64,000 nucleotides of DNA, taken from contig CANTEG010000009.1 of the NCBI GenBank assembly GCA_947652735.1, positions 62,001 to 126,000 on the forward strand. Reading direction: 5' to 3'. The stretch's first letter is position 1; each line of letters opens with the position of its first letter. The translations under genes and the position numbers were made by a program. A model generated the notes under the pieces. It had not been told where the DNA came from, made no database searches, and saw only the letters and a list, made by a program, of their open reading frames with translations. Below, in pieces: positions 7,836 through 15,903 of the stretch. Origin of the DNA: an uncultured Lachnospiraceae bacterium. Lineage in GTDB: Bacteria; Bacillota; Clostridia; Lachnospirales; Lachnospiraceae.

Positions 7836-8313
7836 CTGCAACGTTCCTTTCCAAATTTTCTATTCCTGCATATAATCTTGACAAAAGAATAAACAGTGTT
7901 TCAATTTCCTCTGTGGTATATACTTCAAAAACATATTTCAGTTGTTCCTGATATTGTGAAAAGTCATTTTCAAAATAATGATTGACTTTTTCTGTAGGGT
8001 GAATACACATAGCTCTTGTATCGTGTGGGCTTTGCTGAATCGTAATAAAGCCTTTTTTCATCAGAACGTCGGCTATCTTTTTGATGTTTTGCCTTGAACA
8101 ACCCAATAAACTTCCTAACTGGGTAAATGTCAGATTTTCTTTGGATTGTCTGACAATAGATAACAGCATAAATTGCTTTAGTGAAATCTCTGGAATGTGA
8201 TTATCAAAAATAGTTTGCAGCTTATTTCCCGCAATAAATAATGTGCTGAAAATAGCCTTACATTGATTTTCAGTGGTAGTGGAAAATTTTGTAATTAAAT
8301 CGTCTAATTTCAT
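7813..8313 (-). CDS. MarR-family transcriptional regulator
   Basis: 166 residues with a winged helix-turn-helix in the middle (LTFTQLGSLLGCSRQNIKKIADVLMKKGFI, then the wing IQQSPHDTRAMCIHPT). MarR proteins are homodimeric repressors that release DNA on binding small ligands or on oxidation. The gene precedes an overlapping flavodoxin gene. Two GGTAAC-type half-site operators lie in its own promoter, which supports autoregulation of a redox or xenobiotic response operon. Confidence 0.85.
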   Translation of the reverse strand: MKLDDLITKFSTTTENQCKAIFSTLFIAGNKLQTIFDNHIPEISLKQFMLLSIVRQSKENLTFTQLGSLLGCSRQNIKKIADVLMKKGFITIQQSPHDTRAMCIHPTEKVNHYFENDFSQYQEQLKYVFEVYTTEEIETLFILLSRLYAGIENLERNVADENNCNL

Positions 8314-8326
8314 GCAACCTCCAATA

Positions 8327-8376
8327 GGTAACTTGTTACCCTTTGCTATTATAACAACATGTTACCTATAAGTCAA
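8327..8376 (-). promoter_or_regulatory. marR promoter with palindromic operators
   Basis: Read on the minus strand: -35 TTGACT (8376-8371), a 17-nt spacer, -10 TATAAT (8353-8348). The spacer holds GGTAACATGTT, and just downstream of the -10 lies the perfect palindrome GGTAAC-AA-GTTACC (8340-8327). Both sites would block polymerase when bound, as expected for a self-repressing MarR protein. Confidence 0.85.
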
Positions 8377-8400
8377 GATAAATAGAAAGCTTTTTAAGGC

Positions 8401-8430
8401 TTGACGGTAAAAATCATGGTAGTTTATACT
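8401..8430 (+). promoter_or_regulatory. Promoter, copy 1 of a duplicated upstream segment
   Basis: TTGACG (8401-8406), an 18-nt spacer, TATACT (8425-8430). The surrounding roughly 60 nt closely match 10986-11048, upstream of the acetyltransferase, including TTGACGGTAAAA, TTATA, TGTT, ACATTC and ATGGGAT. It should drive the methyltransferase gene. Confidence 0.6.
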
Positions 8431-8483
8431 GTTAATTACATTCCCTAAGATGGGATATGAAATTTGTATTTTTGGAGGCGTGT

Positions 8484-8519
8484 ATGAGGAAACGAATTAA
8501 TGACTCGGTGCAGTTTTAA
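8484..8519 (+). CDS. Possible 11-codon leader ORF
   Basis: A strong TGGAGG site precedes an ATG that opens an 11-codon frame encoding MRKRINDSVQF. Its end overlaps a hairpin whose arms are GGTGCAGTT (8507-8515) and AACTGCACC (8574-8582). It may be a leader peptide of the methyltransferase transcript, or the stub of a deleted gene. The evidence is only the site, the frame and the hairpin. Confidence 0.3.
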   Translation: MRKRINDSVQF

Positions 8520-8610
8520 CAACTGGCAGCAGATTGTATCGAGGTTAATGATTATATTTTTTATGTTGTCAGGAACTGCACCTGTTATAAATATTATTTA
8601 GAATGATATT

Positions 8611-8720
8611 GGTCAATTGTGAAATGTCATATTATCGAAAAGTAGCGAAAGCGTGCCTGGCGGTAATATTGTCTATATTGTACAACGGATGTTCGAACAA
8701 ACAAAGCTTTGCAATTGACT
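8611..8720 (+). repeat. Dispersed leader element, copy A (before methyltransferase)
   Basis: Outer arms GGTCAATTG (8611-8619) and CAATTGACT (8712-8720) pair. The core TTGTACAAC is at 8678-8686, and TTGCAATT starts 23 nt later. GATATG and the AAGGAAAAGGAG ribosome site follow at once. See the findings for the family of seven copies. Confidence 0.75.
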
Positions 8721-8754
8721 AAGAATGATATGTTTAAGGAAAAGGAGCAGTTTT

Positions 8755-9513
8755 ATGGATAGAGATTATTTAAAAAGAATTTGGAAACAGGAAGAGGAAG
8801 CGGCACATATTCACGGTTGGGATTTTTCGCATATTCAGGGAAGATATGAAGCGGAGCAGGATTTGCCGTGGGATTATGAAAAGCTGGTCAGGAAATACTT
8901 AAAAAGCAGCTTGAACATTTTGGATTACGATACAGGCGGCGGTGAATTTTTGCTATCGTTAAATCATCCGTATGACAAAACCGCAGCGACGGAGGGATAT
9001 CCGCCAAATGTTAAGCTGTGTCAGGAAAGGCTTATGCCACTCGGGATAAGCTTTAAGGAATGTGCCAACCCGTCACAAATTCCGTTTAAAGATGAAACTT
9101 TCGACTTAATCATCAACAGACATGGCGGTTTTTGTACAACGGAAGTTTTTCGGTTGCTGTGTCCAAATGGTATGTTTGTTACAGAGCAGGTGGGCGGAGA
9201 TAATGAGCATGATTTAGTGGAGCTGGTGCTGCCGAAAGCAGAGAAGCCATTTCCCCATTTAAAGCTTGCAATCCAGCGTAAGAAATTTGAGGAGGCAGGA
9301 TTTGAAATTGTTCAGGCAGAAGAAGCGTATCGCCCCATAAAATTTTATGATGTTGGAGCGTTTGTCTGGTTTGCACATGTCATTGAATGGGAATTCCCCG
9401 ATTTTTCGGTGGACAGATGCTTTGAACAGTTATTAAAAATGCAGCAAATTGTAGAGAAAGATGGATTTGTGCAAGGGACAATTCACAGGTATCTGATTAT
9501 TGCAAAAAAGTAA
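8755..9513 (+). CDS. SAM-dependent methyltransferase (class I fold)
   Basis: 252 residues from the ATG at 8755, 7 nt after AAGGAG; an in-frame ATG at 8725 lacks a site. The SAM-binding motif I is NILDYDTGGGEFLL, then an acidic end of strand 2 (TEGYPPN), and motif IV FDLIINRHGGF, as in small-molecule methyltransferases related to the UbiE/YcgJ type. The substrate is unknown. The gene is preceded by a TTGACG promoter, a short leader ORF and a dispersed leader element, and is followed by a hairpin. Confidence 0.82.
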   Translation: MDRDYLKRIWKQEEEAAHIHGWDFSHIQGRYEAEQDLPWDYEKLVRKYLKSSLNILDYDTGGGEFLLSLNHPYDKTAATEGYPPNVKLCQERLMPLGISFKECANPSQIPFKDETFDLIINRHGGFCTTEVFRLLCPNGMFVTEQVGGDNEHDLVELVLPKAEKPFPHLKLAIQRKKFEEAGFEIVQAEEAYRPIKFYDVGAFVWFAHVIEWEFPDFSVDRCFEQLLKMQQIVEKDGFVQGTIHRYLIIAKK

Positions 9514-9527
9514 TTGAATAAAATGGA

Positions 9528-9575
9528 GCTGCCACATTAAGATTATGCCTTAAGCACAAATTTTAATGTGGCGGC
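9528..9575 (+). terminator. Long hairpin after methyltransferase gene
   Basis: GCTGCCACATTAA (9528-9540) pairs with TTAATGTGGCGGC (9563-9575) around a 22-nt loop. No T run follows, so termination efficiency is uncertain. Confidence 0.55.
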
Positions 9576-9582
9576 TTGGTAT

Positions 9583-9627
9583 TAGGGATTTGTAGGATTC
9601 CATTGATGGCGATTTTATATTGCTGTA
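9583..9627 (+). pseudogene. Degraded copy of the 3' end of the 91-residue hypothetical gene
   Basis: The segment around AGGATTCCATTGATGGCGAT closely matches the end of the gene at 13466-13741 (AGGATTCCATTGATGGTGAT). In that frame it reads D-L-stop-D-S-I-D-G-D, so the copy carries a stop. It indicates an old duplication or deletion around this locus. The rest of the gap, about 9628-9933, shows no gene. Confidence 0.65.
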
Positions 9628-9933
9628 AAGAAATAGTGAAAACTTTCGGACATACAGTTAATAATGTCAGCGTATCAGCCGATGTATACAATAACTTATA
9701 ATATTTCAAAGGGATTTGAACTATAAACACTTCAAGGATGAAGTAATATATCTAAGGTATCGTATGCGGTGCCTGTTTTCTGTTATATTTTTTGCCCTTG
9801 TCGTGGGCTCATTTTCCTATGAACAGTAGAGATTGCATTATGGTGTTACTATGTAAAGCAGCGGCATATTTTGATTTACTTTATCAATCAGTGCATAGTA
9901 TACAGCTATATTCAAAATGAAAGGGGAATGAAA

Positions 9934-10791
9934 ATGTCAAGTCTTTATGGAGTATCTGCATATCAACAGACAAACGGAGCATGGAACAATAAAACAAACA
10001 GCACAAAAAATGAAAAGACGAATTCAGTAAAAAATACGGACAGTACGACAGATAGCGTGAAAACAACGGAGTTTAATCCTATTGATACAAAAAGCTCTTT
10101 GGTGCCAACGACAAAAGCAGGGTATGGAACGGTTATAGGTAATGTGGAGCTTTCCGACAAGGCAAAGGATTATTATGGCAAGCTGAAAGCGAAATTTGGT
10201 AATATGAATTTTATACTTGTCAGTGAGGATATGAAGTCACAGGTTCAGGCGAATGCAGCAGCTTACGGCAATGCCAATAAGCAGGTTGTACTTATTAATG
10301 AGGAAAAGCTTGAAAAGATGGCAAATGATGAATCCTTCAGGAAGAAATATGAGGGAATTATTGCTATGTCACAGCTTAAGCTTCAGGAGGCAAAGAATAG
10401 TCTTGCAAGCAGCGGTGCCAGCTTAAAGAATTTTGGAATGTCAGTAGATTCAAATGGAAAGGCGACATTCTTTGCAACAGTTGAAAAGGCAAATAAAAAG
10501 GCTGCTGAGAAGAAGCAGGCTGCGAAGAAAGCTGCAAAGGCAAAGGATAAGAAGCGTGCCGAGGAAAAGGCAAAAGAAAAGAAGCTTGAGGAAAAGCGTG
10601 CTAAGGAGAAGGCAGAGGAAAAGGACGCGGACAAGATTTCAAATGAGTTTGATGATAAGGAATATGTAATAATAAAAGCAGATTCCATGGAGGAACTGAT
10701 AGACAAGGTTTCTGCATATGCATATGACAATGCATCAATACTTTCTGAAAGTGAAAAACAGGTGGGACAGAATTTTGATATCAGAGGCTAG
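9934..10791 (+). CDS. Lys/Glu-rich coiled protein (DUF6033-like)
   Basis: About 285 residues. I place the start at 9934 (MSSLYGVSAYQQTNG), 8 nt after AAAGGGG; upstream in-frame codons lack a site. The N-terminus is Asn/Thr/Lys-rich. A conserved-looking middle domain (residues about 60-165) carries DYYGKLKAKFGNMNFILVSED and MANDESFRKKYEGIIAMSQ. A long charged coiled coil of Ala/Lys/Glu repeats follows (about 170-235), then a short C-terminal segment. I recall similar Lachnospiraceae proteins filed under DUF6033, but could not verify this. There is no signal peptide. Function unknown. Confidence 0.65.
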   Translation: MSSLYGVSAYQQTNGAWNNKTNSTKNEKTNSVKNTDSTTDSVKTTEFNPIDTKSSLVPTTKAGYGTVIGNVELSDKAKDYYGKLKAKFGNMNFILVSEDMKSQVQANAAAYGNANKQVVLINEEKLEKMANDESFRKKYEGIIAMSQLKLQEAKNSLASSGASLKNFGMSVDSNGKATFFATVEKANKKAAEKKQAAKKAAKAKDKKRAEEKAKEKKLEEKRAKEKAEEKDADKISNEFDDKEYVIIKADSMEELIDKVSAYAYDNASILSESEKQVGQNFDIRG

Positions 10792-10832
10792 AAAGTAAAT
10801 TTTTTGTATTATTATATTTTGGTATTGCTTTT

Positions 10833-10886
10833 AAGGCATACTCATATAAGCATTTATATTAAAGCTTTTTGGGTATGCCTTATTTT
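10833..10886 (+). terminator. Terminator-like hairpin
   Basis: AAGGCATAC (10833-10841) pairs with GTATGCCTT (10873-10881), with an inner AAGC/GCTT pairing, followed by ATTTT. It ends the Lys/Glu-rich gene. Confidence 0.7.
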
Positions 10887-10989
10887 AATGTTTATTTATA
10901 TAGGAGGTTTTTGGGCTTGCATGTATGCCCTGATATTATGTATGCATCGGGTTGCCTGATAAATGAAGCATAAAGAAATTGTTTGGGGA

Positions 10990-11019
10990 TTGACGGTAAA
11001 ATTTATGATAGCTTATAAT
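10990..11019 (+). promoter_or_regulatory. Promoter, copy 2 of the duplicated upstream segment
   Basis: TTGACG (10990-10995), an 18-nt spacer, TATAAT (11014-11019). It matches the promoter segment at 8401-8430 and its flanks, and should drive the acetyltransferase and possibly the GH32 gene. Confidence 0.65.
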
Positions 11020-11052
11020 GTTTATAACATTCTTGAAATGGGATGAGGAGAT

Positions 11053-11127
11053 GGGCAAAACGCATTATTACTAAGATACAATTGTGTATACTGTACAACG
11101 GATACCTGTAAAAGCAGAGCTTTGCCT
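11053..11127 (+). repeat. Dispersed leader element, copy B (before acetyltransferase)
   Basis: Arms GGGCAAAAC (11053-11061) and GCTTTGCCT (11119-11127) pair. The core variant CTGTACAAC is at 11091-11099. TATGGGATAT and the ribosome site follow. Confidence 0.7.
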
Positions 11128-11160
11128 ATTACTATGGGATATGAAACAGAGGTGTGGGGC

Positions 11161-11772
11161 ATGAGTGAAATGAAAGAAAGAATGCATACGGGGGAGCTTT
11201 ATCTTCCTGGGGATACGGAAATCATGAAAGAGCAGGTCGTATATCAGGATAAATTATTTGAGTACAACCTGACAAAGCCTTCCGAAGCAGAAAAACGGAC
11301 GAAAATGTTAAAGGACATGCTTGGGGATTGTGGCGAGGGAGTTTATATTGAAGCCCCTTTTTATTCAAACTTTGGAGGACATCACTGCCATTTTGGAAAT
11401 ATGGTGTATGCCAATTATAATTTGACTTGTGTGGATGACACGCATATCTATGTCGGTGACTACACCATGTTTGGTCCAAATGTGACAATTGCTACGGCAG
11501 GTCATCCGATTTTGCCAAAACTGAGGGAACAGATTTATCAATTTAACATGCCGGTTCATATTGGCAGAAATTGTTGGATTGGTGCAGGAGCTATCATTAT
11601 GCCGGGGGTTACAATCGGGGACAATACGGTAATCGGTGCAGGAAGTATTGTGACAAAGGATATTCCTGCAAATGTTATAGCTGTAGGGAATCCGTGCAGG
11701 GTAATGCGTGAAATTGGCGAGCGTGACAGGGAATATTATTATAAGGACAGAAAAATCATGGTTAATGATTAA
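11161..11772 (+). CDS. Sugar O-acetyltransferase (maltose/galactoside type)
   Basis: 203 residues from the ATG at 11161, after GAGGTGTGGGG, which gives the family's usual N-terminus (MKERMHTGELYLPGD). An in-frame ATG at 11122 would overlap the leader element. Left-handed beta-helix hexapeptide repeats run from about 70 to 190 (VTIGDNTVIGAGSIVTKDI). The catalytic histidine H115 lies in TAGHP, at the same position as in LacA. It transfers acetyl from acetyl-CoA to a sugar hydroxyl. The fructosidase gene follows 101 nt downstream, which suggests a sugar-related unit. Confidence 0.92.
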   Translation: MSEMKERMHTGELYLPGDTEIMKEQVVYQDKLFEYNLTKPSEAEKRTKMLKDMLGDCGEGVYIEAPFYSNFGGHHCHFGNMVYANYNLTCVDDTHIYVGDYTMFGPNVTIATAGHPILPKLREQIYQFNMPVHIGRNCWIGAGAIIMPGVTIGDNTVIGAGSIVTKDIPANVIAVGNPCRVMREIGERDREYYYKDRKIMVND

Positions 11773-11873
11773 TGGGAGTGGCAAATACAAAGGGGCATAT
11801 CGGAGCAACTAAGTGCCTGAACAGCAGATACTTTGGAGACTGCACAAAAAAATGAAAAGGTGGAGGTAACACT

Positions 11874-13442
11874 ATGTTGGAATTTCATGCAGACAGTAAA
11901 TATTTAATGTTTCCAATCAGTCATTGTGCACAGGATAAGAGACTGTATTTTTGGATTGATGGAAAACTTGTGTATGACATAATGCTTCCACTGGATTATG
12001 ATAAACCGAATGTTTATGTCCCATTGAACATCGAGCGGTTTTATGGGAAAAACGTACAGATTGGCTGCGACAAAGATATTAAGATACAAATTGATAAACG
12101 TGACCATGTAGATACATGTTATGATGGAACATATCGTCCTTATGCACATTTTACTGCGAAAAGAGGCTGGATAAATGACCCAAATGGCTTAGTATATTAC
12201 AAGGGAATTTACCATATGTTTTATCAGCACAATCCAGTTGACTGCAAATGGGGGAATATGCATTGGGGGCATGCCGTGAGCAGTGATTTGGTACATTGGC
12301 AGGAACAGGAGATCGCGTTTTATCCGGACGAGGATGGAACGATTTTTTCGGGTTCCGCTATTATAGACTGGAACAATGTCACAGGTTTAAAGCAGAATGA
12401 TAATGACGTAATTATTATTTTTTATACGTGTGCAGGCAACACTTCCGAGGCTTCAAAGGGGAAGATGTTTACACAGAATCTGGCATATAGCATTGATGGT
12501 GGAATTACTTTTATTAAATATGAAAAAAATCCTCTGATTCCACAAATTGTTGATGAAAACCGTGACCCAAAGGTGATTTACTATGAGCGGGATGATAGTT
12601 ATATTATGGCTTTATATTTGTATAACCATGAATTTGCACTTTTTAAGTCGAACAATATGTTGGATTGGAAACAAATCCAGCAAATCAATCTGTCCGAAGA
12701 TTCCGAGTGCCCTGATTTTTTCCCTCTGGCAGTAGATAACAATGCGGACAATATTAAATGGGTGTTGATTGGTGCCGCTGACACATACGTAATTGGAATC
12801 TTTGACGGGGCGCAGTTTACCGTTGAATCCAATATGATGAGGTTAAACTATGGGAATAGTTCTTATGCAGCACAGTCTTGGTCGGATATTCCGAACAGGA
12901 GAGTACGGACTGCCTTTTCCAAGATGATTATTCCTGGCGAGCCGTATGCCTGCTGCATGAATGTGCCACAGGAACTGTCTTTAAAGACAGTAAATGGGGA
13001 AGTTAAGCTTTGTGCGATGCCTGTAAAAGAATCTGGGCTTTTATATACAGATGAAAAGCATTTCACAAATGTATCTATTAGCATGGAAGAACCCTTTCGG
13101 CATCAGATATCCTCCAAATGCTGCGATATTACACTGCGTATTTCGGCACAGACCTCATGTTCATTTGCGCTATTTGGGTTTCATATGGATTATGATGCAG
13201 AACAATCTATTTTGAAATGTCTGGATAAAGAAGCACCCGTTAAGGGGGAGCATGGATTGCTGACAATACGGATGATTATAGATACAATAAACACGGAAAT
13301 ATTTGCAGACAGTGGAAGTATTTTTATGGGCATGACCTACATACAGGACTGCAACCTGAATACATTGTCTCTTTCATCTGCCAAATGTGCAGATAACATA
13401 GACATAACCATTGCCGAGTTATGTGCATTTTGGGAGAATTGA
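11874..13442 (+). CDS. Glycoside hydrolase family 32 beta-fructosidase
   Basis: 522 residues. Catalytic residues of GH32 are all visible: nucleophile D102 in WINDPNG, transition-state stabiliser D231 in RDP, acid/base E278 in ECPDFF. It hydrolyses fructose from sucrose, sucrose-6-phosphate or fructans. The first 80 residues form an extra beta-rich N-terminal domain, and residues from about 400 on form the C-terminal beta-sandwich. No signal peptide is seen, so it acts in the cytoplasm on imported sugar. No sugar transporter or ScrR-type regulator is adjacent, so specificity is open. Confidence 0.93.
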   Translation: MLEFHADSKYLMFPISHCAQDKRLYFWIDGKLVYDIMLPLDYDKPNVYVPLNIERFYGKNVQIGCDKDIKIQIDKRDHVDTCYDGTYRPYAHFTAKRGWINDPNGLVYYKGIYHMFYQHNPVDCKWGNMHWGHAVSSDLVHWQEQEIAFYPDEDGTIFSGSAIIDWNNVTGLKQNDNDVIIIFYTCAGNTSEASKGKMFTQNLAYSIDGGITFIKYEKNPLIPQIVDENRDPKVIYYERDDSYIMALYLYNHEFALFKSNNMLDWKQIQQINLSEDSECPDFFPLAVDNNADNIKWVLIGAADTYVIGIFDGAQFTVESNMMRLNYGNSSYAAQSWSDIPNRRVRTAFSKMIIPGEPYACCMNVPQELSLKTVNGEVKLCAMPVKESGLLYTDEKHFTNVSISMEEPFRHQISSKCCDITLRISAQTSCSFALFGFHMDYDAEQSILKCLDKEAPVKGEHGLLTIRMIIDTINTEIFADSGSIFMGMTYIQDCNLNTLSLSSAKCADNIDITIAELCAFWEN

Positions 13443-13465
13443 AAAATAAGGAGAAAGATTTTATT

Positions 13466-13741
13466 ATGGACAATTATATTGTATATGGAACAGATGAGTT
13501 GATTATTGACGGGCATAGGTGCAAGAAGCTTGACGAGGGGGTGTACGAACCTCGTGGTGCATACATAGTAACAAGGGATGCATGGGAGAATGATAAAAGA
13601 AATAAGGGGTTCGTTCTGATTACCATTCGGGAAAATGAGTGGGAACACAGAGTTATTTACGTTGTGACCGAGGGGTGCAGGTTAGGCATCAGAGATTTAC
13701 AGGATTCCATTGATGGTGATTCCATATATTGTATTGTATGA
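13466..13741 (+). CDS. Small hypothetical protein
   Basis: 91 residues from the ATG at 13466, preceded by AAGGAGAAAG and lying 23 nt after the fructosidase stop. It has a beta-rich pattern (YIVYGTDELIIDGHRCKK, KGFVLITIRENEW) with no membrane segment. I do not recognise it. A stop-containing copy of its 3' end occurs at 9583-9627, so the gene or its neighbourhood has been duplicated. It is probably co-transcribed with the fructosidase. Confidence 0.65.
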   Translation: MDNYIVYGTDELIIDGHRCKKLDEGVYEPRGAYIVTRDAWENDKRNKGFVLITIRENEWEHRVIYVVTEGCRLGIRDLQDSIDGDSIYCIV

Positions 13742-13862
13742 GAATTTTGAAGCTGCCGACTGGCTGAATATGATTTGCAACACAGTATGTTTAACTGCAT
13801 ATGTGAATTCAGCCTTTATTGACATAGTACTGTGCATTTTACAGAATTATTTAAAATTTTTA

Positions 13863-13890
13863 TTGACACAGAAAAAAAACGGTTTATAAT
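13863..13890 (+). promoter_or_regulatory. trp operon promoter
   Basis: Consensus -35 TTGACA (13863-13868), a 16-nt spacer, and consensus -10 TATAAT (13885-13890), directly upstream of the T-box leader. Confidence 0.88.
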
Positions 13891-13899
13891 AAATAATGT

Positions 13900-14236
13900 T
13901 AAAGAAAAGTGCCCTTGGCACATTGGTATATGGGAACACAAGTTTCCTGTTTAATTAAATAAGGTACACAAAAACCTATGACGTGGAGATAACGTTATAT
14001 GTGCACTTACAGAGAGTTGGGGTGGCTGAGAGCCCGACAGAACGCAGTATAGCAAATGGACCACTGAGGGCATGGTCAAAGGATTTTATCTGAGTATTCC
14101 ATGACGTTCGCATACGTTAGTTGCAGGGAGTATGATAGTACTTCATAAGTGCACAGATTTTCTGTGAAACAAGGTGGCACCGCGGAACGATTATCCGTCC
14201 TTGACAAATTTTATATTTGTCAAGGACTTTTTTATT
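13900..14236 (+). promoter_or_regulatory. Tryptophan T-box leader
   Basis: A T-box leader of normal length precedes trpE. The T-box sequence AAGGTGGCACCGCGGAA is at 14171-14187. Stem I carries AGAG and GGTG elements, and the specifier in AAATGGACCACTGAGGG gives TGG at 14057-14059, the Trp codon. The final terminator is GTCCTTGACAAAT (14197-14209) paired with ATTTGTCAAGGAC (14215-14227) and a T run. Uncharged tRNA-Trp should stabilise the antiterminator and switch the operon on. Confidence 0.95.
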
Positions 14237-14326
14237 TTGATTTATAGGAAACTGCGTTTGCTATGGGTATGTCCGAAAGGAATATGCTAAGTGATGGGAT
14301 GATGTTTAAAGTCAGGAGGTAGCAGT

Positions 14327-15808
14327 ATGATAAGACCAACATTAGAAACGGCCAAAGAACTGGCTAAAGGTTACAAAGTGATTCCGGTTTGCAGGGAAAT
14401 TTATTCAGATTTTATAACACCGATACAGGTGCTCCGTAAGCTGAAAAAGGTAAGCGGACACTGTTACATGCTTGAGAGCGTGGAAAATCAGGAGCGATGG
14501 GGAAGATATACATTTCTTGGGTATCAGCCAAAGCTTTCAATCACATGCATAAATGGATTGCTGAAAATAGCAGATATAGATGGGAACATCATAACGGAAG
14601 AAGAAACCTCTCATCCGCAAAACAACATCAATCAACTCCTTGAGGAGTATAAAAGCCCCAAAATAGATGGAATGCCGTCATTTACAGGCGGACTGGTAGG
14701 GTATTTCGCTTATGATTATTTAAAATACAGTGAACCAAGACTGAATCAGGAGGTTCAGGACACAGAGGGATTTAACGATGTTGACCTTATGATGTTTGAT
14801 AAGGTAATCGCATTTGATAATGTGAAGCAAAAGCTGATAGTCATTGTTAATGCATCCACAGAGGATATTGAAACGGGCTATGAAGCTGCACTGAATAATA
14901 TAAACGAAATCATTCAGTTGATTAAATGTGGAGAAGAAGAAAAAGCAGAACCGACAAAGCTAAAATCAGAATTCAGGAGACTGTTTGACAAAGAAGAATT
15001 TTGTAGCATGGTAAGTAAAGCAAAGCAATATATATACGAGGGCGATATATTTCAGGTTGTGTTATCAAACAGGCTGGAGGCGGACTTTGAGGGAAGTCTG
15101 TTTGACACATACAGGGTGCTCAGGACGATTAATCCATCGCCGTATATGTTTTATTTCAGCGGTGATGACATAGAGGTGGCGGGGGCTTCACCTGAAACCC
15201 TTGTAAAGCTTGAAAACGGTGTGCTCCACACATTTCCACTTGCAGGAACAAGACCAAGGGGAAAGACGATGGAGGAAGATAAGGCACTTGAGGCTGAGCT
15301 TTTGTCCGATGAAAAAGAATGTGCCGAACACAATATGCTTGTGGACTTAGGCAGAAATGATTTGGGAAGAATCAGCAAATTTGGAAGCGTAAACGTGGAA
15401 AAGTATATGTCCGTTGAGCGGTATTCCCATGTAATGCATATCGGGTCAACGGTGAGGGGTGAGATAAGAGAAGACAAAAGTGCATTGGATGCGGTCTGTT
15501 CGGTGCTTCCTGCGGGAACACTTTCGGGAGCACCAAAGATAAGAGCCTGTGAGATAATCAGGGAGCTTGAAAACAACAAGCGTGGAATTTATGGTGGTGC
15601 CATAGGCTACATAGATTTTACGGGTAATTTGGACACCTGCATCGCCATTCGGATAGCCTACAAGAAAAACGGAAAGGTTTTCGTACGGTCAGGAGCAGGA
15701 ATTGTCGCGGACAGCATTCCAGAAAATGAGTTTCAGGAATGTATCAATAAAGCACAGGCGGTTGTGACAGCAATTGAGACCTCTCAGAGTGAGTTAAATG
15801 ACATGTAG
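14327..15808 (+). CDS. trpE: Anthranilate synthase component I
   Basis: 493 residues. It makes anthranilate from chorismate with ammonia supplied by TrpG, the first step of tryptophan synthesis. The feedback site LLES is present as MLES (near residue 49), so tryptophan inhibition is likely. The chorismate-binding half has SPYMFYF, GASPETLV, PLAGTRPRG, ELLSDEKECAEHNMLVDLGRND and RSGAGIVADS. An AGGAGG site precedes the ATG. It is the first gene of the T-box-controlled operon and is followed by dispersed leader element copy C. Confidence 0.97.
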   Translation: MIRPTLETAKELAKGYKVIPVCREIYSDFITPIQVLRKLKKVSGHCYMLESVENQERWGRYTFLGYQPKLSITCINGLLKIADIDGNIITEEETSHPQNNINQLLEEYKSPKIDGMPSFTGGLVGYFAYDYLKYSEPRLNQEVQDTEGFNDVDLMMFDKVIAFDNVKQKLIVIVNASTEDIETGYEAALNNINEIIQLIKCGEEEKAEPTKLKSEFRRLFDKEEFCSMVSKAKQYIYEGDIFQVVLSNRLEADFEGSLFDTYRVLRTINPSPYMFYFSGDDIEVAGASPETLVKLENGVLHTFPLAGTRPRGKTMEEDKALEAELLSDEKECAEHNMLVDLGRNDLGRISKFGSVNVEKYMSVERYSHVMHIGSTVRGEIREDKSALDAVCSVLPAGTLSGAPKIRACEIIRELENNKRGIYGGAIGYIDFTGNLDTCIAIRIAYKKNGKVFVRSGAGIVADSIPENEFQECINKAQAVVTAIETSQSELNDM

Positions 15809-15812
15809 GGAT

Positions 15813-15875
15813 GAGCAAAACTCACAGTATCTAAATTGTACAACGGGAGTTCGTAAAAGTAACGTTTTGCACAGG
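15813..15875 (+). repeat. Dispersed leader element, copy C (trpE-trpG junction)
   Basis: Arms GAGCAAAAC (15813-15821) and GTTTTGC (15864-15870) pair. The core TTGTACAAC is at 15836-15844. GCTATGACATG and AAAAAGGAG follow, directly before trpG. Confidence 0.72.
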
Positions 15876-15903
15876 CTATGACATGTAAAAAGGAGTGATA
15901 AAC

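Noticed and set aside
10376-10730. Reverse and shifted frames in the Lys/Glu-rich gene
   Set aside because: Low-complexity AAG/GCA repeats keep other frames open; no start signals.
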